A DNA stretch of 11,411 nucleotides from Candidatus Methanolliviera sp. GoM_oil (lineage in GTDB: Archaea; Halobacteriota; Methanoliparia; Methanoliparales; Methanoliparaceae): positions 1-11,411 of the forward strand of contig CABGHG010000041.1 of the NCBI GenBank assembly GCA_902158735.1, read 5' to 3'. Positions 5,782 through 10,242 of this stretch are shown piece after piece. Numbering within the stretch: position 1 is the stretch's first letter; every line of letters begins with the position of its first letter. The notes beneath the pieces were generated by a model. The model was not told the origin of the DNA and made no database searches. It saw nothing but the letters and a program-made list of their open reading frames with translations. Made by a program: the position numbers and the translations under genes.

Positions 5782-7085
5782 ATGGATGCTGATCAAAAAA
5801 CAGATACTAACAGTTTTAGAATCAGTAAAAACATCAAAATGAAAGACAGAACCGTCTGCATTATCGGTTTAGGCTACGTGGGACTACCCTTAGCGAAGGC
5901 ATTCTCAAAGCATTTGAAGACTATAGGATTCGATATAGACGAAGCAAAGATAAGAAATTTAGGTAACAACACTAACAACGAAGAAAGCATAGAATTCACT
6001 ACAGACCCTTCTAAGATTAAACAGGCGGATTTTATTTTGATTTGCGTTCCCACCCCGGTTACAAAATCCAAAGAGCCTGAGTTGCGATATGTCAAATCAG
6101 CGGTTGAAACTGTCGGCAAGAATCTAAAGAACGGTGCCACAGTGGTATTGGGATCTACCGTTTATCCAGGCGTAACAGAAGAAATAGTTAAGCATATTTT
6201 AGAACGAGAATCAAAGATGAATTGCGGTATTGATTTCTACATTGGATATTCGCCCGAACGGATAAATCCCGGTGATGAAGCACATGCCTTAGCTAAGATA
6301 ACGAAAATAGTTGCAGGGATGGACGAAGAGACAACAGAAACTTTAGCTGAACTTTACGGGTTGATAACGAATGTCTATAAAGCAAAGGACATAAGAACAG
6401 CCGAAGCTGCTAAGGTTATTGAGAACATCCAGCGGGATTTGAATATTGCATTGATGAACGAACTTGCGATAATTTTCCATAAGAGGGGTTTGGACACGAA
6501 ATCCGTTTTGGAGGCTGCTTCAACCAAATGGAACTTTCATAAATACTCTCCAGGTCTCGTAGGTGGACACTGTATTCCTGTTGATCCTTACTACCGGGTT
6601 TATAAAGCGAAGGAATTGGGTTACCATCCTCAGGTGATTTTAGCAGGGAGGGCAATAAATGATTATATGCCGAAGCACGTGGCAGAAATGGCGATAAAAG
6701 GGTTGAATGAAGTTGGTAAAGTGATAAAGAGTTCTAAGGTTTTGATTATGGGCTTGACATACAAGGAGAACGTGCTGGATACGAGGGAATCGCCAGTGAA
6801 GGAGATGGTGAAGGAGTTGAAGGAGTTTGGAATGATGCATATGGTTATGACCCTTTACTCAGCAGGGAGGAGATAAAGGGGTTTGGTGTGAATGCTTTGG
6901 ATAATTTGAATATGGAAATTAAAATGGATGGTGTTATTGTGGCAGTTGCACATGATGAATTTAAGAAGATGAAATTGGAGGATGTAAAGAAGTTCATGAA
7001 TGATAAGCCTGTACTGATAGATATAAGGGGGATGTTTGATGAAGCAGCATCAAAAGGAAATGGTTTTTATTATAAGGGGTTGTGA
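5782..7085 (+). pseudogene. wecC: WecC-type UDP-N-acetyl-D-mannosamine dehydrogenase, broken by a 1-base deletion
   Basis: The first frame (5782-6876) ends early in an aberrant tail (MMHMVMTLYSAGRR). Inserting one T near 6833 (GGAATGATGCAT here, GGAATTGATGCAT in the copy at 8555-9016) restores GIDAYGYDPLLS and joins the second frame, which ends KGL at 7085. The restored protein would have about 434 residues, normal for the family. Motifs: GLGYVGLPLA Rossmann loop at about 29-38, CVPTP near 90, ENIQRDLNIALMNEL from residue 214 (UDP-ManNAc dehydrogenase signature), and catalytic Cys264 in GGHCIPVDPYY. The enzyme oxidises UDP-ManNAc to UDP-ManNAcA with NAD+ for surface glycans. UDP-glucose or other sugar specificity is possible but the signature favours WecC. 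Start 5782 has a weak AGAGG site; the Met at codon 20 (5839) is closer to the usual start but lacks one. The broken form keeps both Rossmann and catalytic domains but loses most of the UDP-binding C-terminal domain. Confidence 0.88.
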
Positions 7086-7213
7086 TGCTTAAAAATAAAG
7101 CGTTTACGGAAAGAACAATTTTTCTCGAAGAGAACTTTACTTTCTTAGCACAGGTTCTTTCTTTAGAAAGATTAATAAGTGTATTGATATGAGAGGGATG
7201 TTTGATGGAGAAG
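7076..7213 (+). repeat. 138-bp repeat unit, matched by 10097-10234
   Basis: From GGGGTTGTGATG at the wecC stop to GGAGAAG at 7213, this unit agrees with 10097-10234 at 136 of 138 positions by my manual comparison. The differences are in TAAAAATAAAG/TAAAAAGAAAG and AACAATTT/AACAACTT. It spans the wecC stop, hairpin TTCTC-gaa-GAGAA, the TTAGCACAGG core, the second hairpin and the start of a second wecC tail. A shorter related stretch lies at 9010-9106. Confidence 0.8.
7122..7181 (+). repeat. Two-hairpin repeat, copy 2
   Basis: First hairpin TTCTC (7122-7126), loop GAA, GAGAA (7130-7134). Core TTAGCACAGG (7144-7153). Second hairpin CTTTCT (7157-7162), loop TT, AGAAAG (7165-7170), then ATTAATAAGTG. 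It starts about 40 bases after the wecC stop and could act as a tandem transcription terminator or RNA end, though neither stem is followed by a long T-run. Confidence 0.65.
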
Positions 7214-7242
7214 CAGAAAAACTTTTGTATATGAGGTTGTGA
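7183..7242 (+). pseudogene. Duplicated 3' tail of wecC (second tail)
   Basis: Starting immediately after repeat copy 2, 19 codons read IDMRGMFDGEAEKLLYMRL and stop. The wecC tail at 7017-7085 reads IDIRGMFDEAASKGNGFYYK-GL, so this is a diverged copy of the last 20 or so codons with no gene in front. Spacing between equivalent points of the two tails is about 166 bases, which gives the tandem unit length. Confidence 0.7.
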
Positions 7243-7266
7243 TAAAGAAAGTTATAAGTTGGTTCA

Positions 7267-7279
7267 AATAATATATAAA
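7267..7279 (+). promoter_or_regulatory. TATA-like box with only a 5-codon frame behind it
   Basis: AAATAATATATAAAAAGG is a good TATA-like match. It is followed by GGTGAT and ATGGAGGGCGGTAATTAA, a 5-codon frame. The real downstream gene pair starts at 7381, about 100 bases later. This is either the distal promoter of that pair with a short leader peptide, or the leftover start of a deleted gene. Confidence 0.35.
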
Positions 7280-7340
7280 AAGGTGATATGGAGGGCGGTA
7301 ATTAAAGCAAAAGTGATGGATAGTATGTATTAATGACTGC

Positions 7341-7377
7341 TTTTTATAATATCAAATGCAACTTAATCCAGGTGATA
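7341..7377 (+). promoter_or_regulatory. TATA-like box and ribosome binding site of the intact vapBC pair
   Basis: TTTTTATAATATC (7341-7353) lies about 30 bases upstream of AGGTGATA (7370-7377), which is 3-4 bases before the ATG at 7381. The binding site selects 7381 over an upstream in-frame ATG at 7333, whose extra residues (MTAFYNIKCNLIQVIS) are not typical of the family. Confidence 0.5.
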
Positions 7378-7380
7378 AGT

Positions 7381-7566
7381 ATGGCGATAAGGATAAAGGC
7401 GAGATATGAGAATGACATGTTGAAACCTTTGGAGAAGTTGGAATTGGAAGAAGGAGAAGAAGTGGAGATAGAGGTGAAGAAAGCATCGGTAGAAGAGTTC
7501 CATGGAAAAATGAGAATTGACAAAGAAATTGCGGATGAAATAATAGAGATGGAGATATGGGATTAA
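7381..7566 (+). CDS. DUF104-family antitoxin (VapB-type)
   Basis: 61 residues, opening MAIRIKARYENDMLKPLEKL. This is the hallmark of the DUF104/AF2212-like family: a short beta-strand domain (I-x-A-x-Y-E-x-x-[VM]-L-K-P-L-E-x-[LV]-x-L-x-E-G-E-x-V-x-[IV]-x-[IV]) followed by an acidic tail (residues 39-61) that would wrap the toxin. It overlaps the VapC gene by 10 bases, so the two are translationally coupled. Expected role: neutralise VapC by direct binding and repress its own promoter. It appears complete. Confidence 0.85.
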   Translation: MAIRIKARYENDMLKPLEKLELEEGEEVEIEVKKASVEEFHGKMRIDKEIADEIIEMEIWD

Positions 7567-8054
7567 AGCTCAGAGAATTACCGGCCACTGAAGAAATATT
7601 CATAGATGCGAACATATTCTTATATTCGGCATTTAAACATCCTGTTTTTGGAAACAAGTGCAAAAATTTTCTTATCCGTATAGAAAAAGAGGAAATAAAG
7701 GGCTATACTTCTGATTTTGTGCTGAATGAGATTTTTCACAAACTAATGATTGCCGAGATTGTCAAGAAATTTGGGATAGCGGCAAAACAAGTTGTCAGAT
7801 TTGTTAAGAAAAAGCCAGAAGTAATTGCGGAACTTGAGACAGTTTGGACAGAGATGGAGATCATAAAAGGGTTTAATATATCCATTTTGAACGGGTCGCT
7901 ATTCCCTGACTTCATTAAAATATCCAAAATGTATTGGTTAATGGCTACGGATGCTTTTCATGTTGCGACAATGAAGAAACATGGAATAACAAACATCGCC
8001 ACAAACGATCCCGATTTTGAACGGGTGAACGGGACAAAGGTTTGGAAGCCTTAA
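7557..8054 (+). CDS. vapC: VapC-type PIN-domain ribonuclease toxin
   Basis: 165 residues. PIN acidic residues are visible: Asp17 (IFIDANIFLYS), Glu58 (SDFVLNEIFHK), Asp132 (MATDAFHVATM) and Asp151/Asp153 (ATNDPDFERV). These bind Mg2+ or Mn2+ and cut RNA, in known VapCs often tRNA or rRNA. The length is slightly above the usual 130-150, and residues 1-12 precede the first strand. It is paired with DUF104 by a 10-base overlap. A decayed relative of its C-terminal third lies at 5312-5485, so this type has been present at least twice at the locus. All key residues are retained, so it is probably active. Confidence 0.9.
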   Translation: MGLKLRELPATEEIFIDANIFLYSAFKHPVFGNKCKNFLIRIEKEEIKGYTSDFVLNEIFHKLMIAEIVKKFGIAAKQVVRFVKKKPEVIAELETVWTEMEIIKGFNISILNGSLFPDFIKISKMYWLMATDAFHVATMKKHGITNIATNDPDFERVNGTKVWKP

Positions 8055-8084
8055 AGAAGGTGATTGAAAATAAATCCGTGAAAT

Positions 8085-8213
8085 GAGTAAGGAGTAAGGA
8101 GTGATGGGTGACGAGTGATAAGTATTGGGTATCAGGTAACACATCCCGACCACACATTACCGATCGCAGATCGCATGGGTAACTTGTCGCAAATCACATA
8201 TCACAAATTACAG
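8085..8213. repeat. Left 7-bp-periodic block beside the four-helix-bundle gene
   Basis: The block divides into successive 7-mers from 8085: GAGTAAG, GAGTAAG, GAGTGAT, GGGTGAC, GAGTGAT, AAGTATT, GGGTATC, AGGTAAC, and later GATCGCA twice, CAAATCA, CATATCA, CAAATTA. The first half has the form (R)(R)GTRAY. The last units are its complement in the same period (the reverse complement of 8190-8213 contains GTAATTT, GTGATAT, GTGATTT). The two halves can therefore pair as a long imperfect hairpin. Confidence 0.7.
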
Positions 8214-8217
8214 AGAA

Positions 8218-8485
8218 ATGAGGAGTCATAAGGATTTGGATGTTTGGAAAAAGAGTATGGATTTGGTGGATAGCATTTATAAAGTTTCTAAATCATTTCC
8301 AAATGAGGAACTTTATAGTTTAACAAATCAGATGAGAAGAGAAGAGAAGAGCGGCAATTTCTGTTCCTTCGAACATTGCAGAAGGAGCAGCAAGAGGTTC
8401 CAAAAATGAATTTATTCAATTTACGAAAGTTAATAAACGGCTTAATATATTCTTTAAAAAGGAGAGAGAAGTAATGGGTAATGAG
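8218..8485 (+). pseudogene. Four-helix-bundle (S23/TIGR02436-type) protein, frameshifted and shortened
   Basis: The first frame opens MRSHKDLDVWKKSMDLVDSI and runs YKVSKSFPNEELYSLTNQMR, a clear N-terminus of the four-helix-bundle family that includes the proteins encoded in 23S rRNA intervening sequences and DGR Avd proteins. At 8337-8351 it carries GAAGA three times where one is expected (QMRR followed by A-[AV]-S-[IV]-P). The 10 extra bases shift the frame, which then stops at 8409. The other frame continues correctly as AAISVPSNIAEGAARGSKNE, FIQF, then jumps to TKVNKRLNIFFKKERE, resembling the family C-terminus, with about 50 codons missing. The stop is inside the right-hand heptad block. 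No rRNA surrounds it. Probably inactive. Confidence 0.8.
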
Positions 8486-8551
8486 TAACCGGTCACAGAT
8501 TACATATTACATATTACATATTACATATTACATATTACCGCCCGCAGGGCG
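8471..8551. repeat. Right 7-bp-periodic block with five exact ATTACAT units and a GC hairpin
   Basis: GTAATGG, GTAATGA, GTAACCG, GTCACAG, then ATTACAT five times (8499-8533) and ATTACCG. As in the left block, GTAAT-type units are followed by their complement ATTAC in the same 7-base period, so the block can fold on itself. It ends in the hairpin CGCCC-gca-GGGCG (8539-8551). Homology to wecC starts 4 bases later. Confidence 0.75.
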
Positions 8552-8554
8552 TGA

Positions 8555-9016
8555 GGCTATCATCCACAAGTAATCTTAGCTGGAAGAGCGATAAATGATT
8601 ATATGCCAACGCATGTGGCAGAAATGACAATTAAAGGGTTGAATGAAGTTGGTAAAGTTATAAAAGGTTCGAAAGTGTTAATAATGGGTTTGACATACAA
8701 GGAGAATGTGCCGGATACGAGGGAATCGCCGGTTAAGGAGATAGTAAAGGAGTTGAAGGAGTTTGGAATTGATGCATATGGTTATGATCCTTTACTCAGC
8801 AAGGAGGAGATAGAGGGGTTTGGTGTGAAGGCATTGGATGTGTTGAAAGAGAAGATGGACGGTGTGATTGTGGCAGTGGCGCATGATGAGTTCAAGAAAA
8901 TGAAGTTGGATGAGATAAAGAAGTTCATGAATGAGAAACCTGTACTGATAGATGTAAGAGGGATGTTTGATGAAGCAGTAGCAAAAGGAAAGGAGTTTTA
9001 CTATAGAGGGTTGTGA
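8555..9016 (+). pseudogene. 3' fragment of a second wecC copy
   Basis: Homology to wecC begins at GGCTATCATCC (8555), immediately right of the GC hairpin, and reads GYHPQVILAGRAINDYMPTH to the end RGL at 9016, about 153 codons without interruption. It corresponds to the last third of the enzyme, the UDP-binding domain; the NAD-binding domain and the catalytic Cys are absent. Identity to the copy at 6601-7085 is high but clearly below that of the downstream repeat. This copy has GIDAYGYDPLL intact and so shows where the first copy lost a base. An ATG at 8603 could start a 137-residue product but has no ribosome binding site. Cut off by, or formed together with, the adjacent heptad element. Confidence 0.85.
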
Positions 9017-9051
9017 TGCTTAAAATAAAGCATTTACGGAAAGAACAACTC

Positions 9052-9106
9052 TTCTCGAAGAGAACTTTACTTTCTTAGCACAGGTTCTTTCTTTAGAAAG
9101 AAAGTG
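9052..9106 (+). repeat. Two-hairpin repeat, copy 3
   Basis: First hairpin TTCTC-gaa-GAGAA (9052-9064), core TTAGCACAGG (9074-9083), second hairpin CTTTC-ttta-GAAAG extended to TTCTTTC/GAAAGAA, then AAGTG. The preceding 35 bases after the wecC stop also match copies 2 and 5. Unlike copies 2, 4 and 5, it is not followed by a wecC tail but by the promoter region of the AbrB/MazF pair. Confidence 0.65.
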
Positions 9107-9122
9107 TATTTTAATGTGTAAT

Positions 9123-9146
9123 GATATAAAGACAAACATAGAGGCG
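9123..9146 (+). promoter_or_regulatory. TATA-like box and weak ribosome binding site of the AbrB/MazF pair
   Basis: GATATAAAG (9123-9131) lies about 30 bases before the ATG at 9159, with AGAGGCG (9140-9146) between. Spacing would allow a short leader that just includes the binding site. AbrB-type antitoxins commonly repress such promoters. Confidence 0.4.
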
Positions 9147-9158
9147 AAAAGATAAAAG

Positions 9159-9404
9159 ATGACGCTATACGTAGAAATCACGAAAGGGGGGTATTTATCA
9201 ATTCCAAAGCGAATCGTCGAGAAGATGCGGTTGAGGGCAGGCATGCGGTTTAAATTGTTGGCGGGCGAGGATGATGTTCTGGTTTTAAGGCTTGTGCGTG
9301 AAGAAGATGTCGAAAGCCAGATAAATGGGGGTTCTTTGTTGCTACAGCAAGAGGCGCTAAAGAACATTTGGGATAGCGAAGAGGAAGATGTCTACGAACT
9401 ATGA
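9159..9404 (+). CDS. AbrB/MazE-type antitoxin
   Basis: 81 residues. The N-terminal half (MTLYVEITKGGYLSIPKRIV, EKMRLRAGMRFKLL) is a SpoVT/AbrB swapped-hairpin DNA-binding domain, with the G-x-[IL]-x-[IL]-P-K-x-[IV] core. The C-terminal part (about 50-81) ends ALKNIWDSEEEDVYEL, the W-D-x-E-E-D-x-[VK]-Y pattern of toxin-binding tails. It overlaps the following MazF gene by 17 bases, so the pair is co-translated. Expected to bind and block the toxin and to repress the operon. It looks complete. Confidence 0.85.
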   Translation: MTLYVEITKGGYLSIPKRIVEKMRLRAGMRFKLLAGEDDVLVLRLVREEDVESQINGGSLLLQQEALKNIWDSEEEDVYEL

Positions 9405-9759
9405 TCGTGGTGATGTCGTTATCGTCCCATTTCCATTCGTGACCTCAGAAGGCGCAGCGCAGAAGGCACGACCAGCGTTGATTATCTCGGACAATTCGAT
9501 TGAAAGGCGTTTTGAGGATCTGATCATAGTCGGAATAACCTCTCGAATTGTAGAAGATCTAAAAGAGACAGAATATAAGATTGTGGATGGAACAGAAGCT
9601 TTTAAGTCTTCTGGTTTGGCAAAGACATCGGTAGTCCGATGTGAATATATCATGACTCTGCCACGCAGACTCGTTGCGAGAAGGTTGGGACATTTACATG
9701 ATGAAATAATGATGGAAGTCGATAAAAAACTAAAGCTAAGTTTGGGAATAGAGGATTAA
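9388..9759 (+). CDS. MazF/PemK-type endoribonuclease toxin
   Basis: 123 residues. The SH3-like MazF fold is recognisable from YDRGDVVIVPFPF (first strand with R-G-D/E-[IV]-[VW]), KARPALIIS (the RP-x-[LV]-[IV] strand), DLIIVGITS and the late segment GLAKTSVVRCEYIMTLPRRL. The Ser/Thr in SVVRCEYIMT takes the place of the catalytic region before the Leu-x-x-[RK] helix. Members cut single-stranded RNA at short sequence motifs; the specificity cannot be told from the sequence. The coding region is intact and coupled to the AbrB gene upstream. Confidence 0.85.
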   Translation: MSTNYDRGDVVIVPFPFVTSEGAAQKARPALIISDNSIERRFEDLIIVGITSRIVEDLKETEYKIVDGTEAFKSSGLAKTSVVRCEYIMTLPRRLVARRLGHLHDEIMMEVDKKLKLSLGIED

Positions 9760-9777
9760 GAGTTAAATAGAAAAAAA

Positions 9778-9885
9778 ATGAAGGCATTAGTAACTGGCTG
9801 TGCAGGCTTTATTGGAAGCCACTTGGTGGATAAATTGTTAGACGAAGTAATCGGAAAGGGTTTACGCTACGTTGGCTTGCCTTAA
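9778..9885 (+). pseudogene. 5' stub of an NAD-dependent epimerase/dehydratase
   Basis: 35 codons: MKALVTGCAGFIGSHLVDKL, then LDEVIGKGLRYVGLP and stop. VTG-x-x-GFIGSHLV is the nucleotide-binding loop of extended short-chain dehydrogenases such as UDP-glucose 4-epimerase or dTDP-glucose 4,6-dehydratase. After about residue 23 (where L-x-x-x-G-[YH]-x-V is expected) the similarity ends, so only the start remains. It supports a former sugar-nucleotide pathway next to wecC. No ribosome binding site beyond the A-rich AGTTAAATAGAAAAAAA is visible. Confidence 0.7.
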
Positions 9886-9899
9886 ACTTTTTTGCAAGC
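9875..9899. repeat. GCTTGC/GCAAGC inverted repeat
   Basis: GCTTGC (9875-9880) pairs with GCAAGC (9894-9899) around the stop of the epimerase stub, with a loop containing CTTTTTT. It could be a weak terminator; alone it would not be noteworthy. Confidence 0.3.
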
Positions 9900-9955
9900 A
9901 AAAACCGTTACTAAAATTGCTTACGGCATTTTTTGTGTCGCAAAAAGAAATGAAG

Positions 9956-10036
9956 AAACCTTTTCTTTCCAAGAAAAGGTTTACCAAATAAAGATTTTCT
10001 TTTAGCACAGGTTTTCTTTTATAAAAAGAAAAAGTG
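9956..10036 (+). repeat. Two-hairpin repeat, copy 4
   Basis: First hairpin AAACCTTTTCTT (9956-9967), loop TCC, AAGAAAAGGTTT (9971-9982): a perfect 12-bp stem. Core TTTTAGCACAGG (9999-10010). Second hairpin TTTTCTTTT (10012-10020), loop ATA, AAAAGAAAA (10024-10032), then AGTG. Same order as the other copies with wholly different stem sequences in the first hairpin. Confidence 0.65.
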
Positions 10037-10037
10037 T

Positions 10038-10106
10038 ATTGATGTGAGAGGGATGTTTGATGAAGCAGCAGCAAAAGGGAAGGGGTTTTATTATATGGGG
10101 TTGTGA
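10038..10106 (+). pseudogene. Third wecC 3' tail
   Basis: Right after repeat copy 4, 22 codons read IDVRGMFDEAAAKGKGFYYM-GL and stop. This equals the last 22 codons of the wecC copies (tail at 8555-9016: IDVRGMFDEAVAKGKEFYYR-GL). Nothing of the remaining gene precedes it, and the upstream end coincides with the end of the repeat. It is the start of a tandem unit of about 165 bases running to 10202. Confidence 0.75.
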
Positions 10107-10234
10107 TGCTTAAAAAGAAAGCGTTTACGGAAAGAACAACTTTTCTCGAAGAGAACTTTACTTTCTTAGCACAGGTTCTTTCTTTAGAAAGATTAATAAG
10201 TGTATTGATATGAGAGGGATGTTTGATGGAGAAG
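10097..10234 (+). repeat. 138-bp repeat unit, second copy
   Basis: It matches 7076-7213 at 136 of 138 positions and contains two-hairpin repeat copy 5: TTCTC-gaa-GAGAA (about 10143-10155), core TTAGCACAGG (10165-10174) and CTTTCT-tt-AGAAAG (10178-10191). It ends in a further wecC tail start, IDMRGMFDGE (10203-10234), which is interrupted by the ISAzo13-type element. Confidence 0.8.
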
Positions 10235-10242
10235 ATGCTAAG

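Noticed and set aside
7352..7663. Minus-strand frame over the antitoxin gene
   Set aside because: Ser/Pro/Leu-rich antisense of Glu/Lys-rich coding sequence, a usual shadow.
8218..8485. Intervening sequence inside a 23S rRNA gene
   Set aside because: The S23-type protein suggested it, but neither flank resembles rRNA; one side is vapC and the other is wecC.
8499..8540. ATTACAT array as a CRISPR or satellite
   Set aside because: The unit is 7 bases with no spacers, and neighbouring units degrade into related heptads that also flank the other side of the gene. It is a short-period tandem repeat, not a CRISPR array.
9862..10074. Minus-strand 70-codon frame over the hairpin region
   Set aside because: It covers inverted repeats and A/T-rich DNA with no start signal, and the proposed protein is low-complexity.
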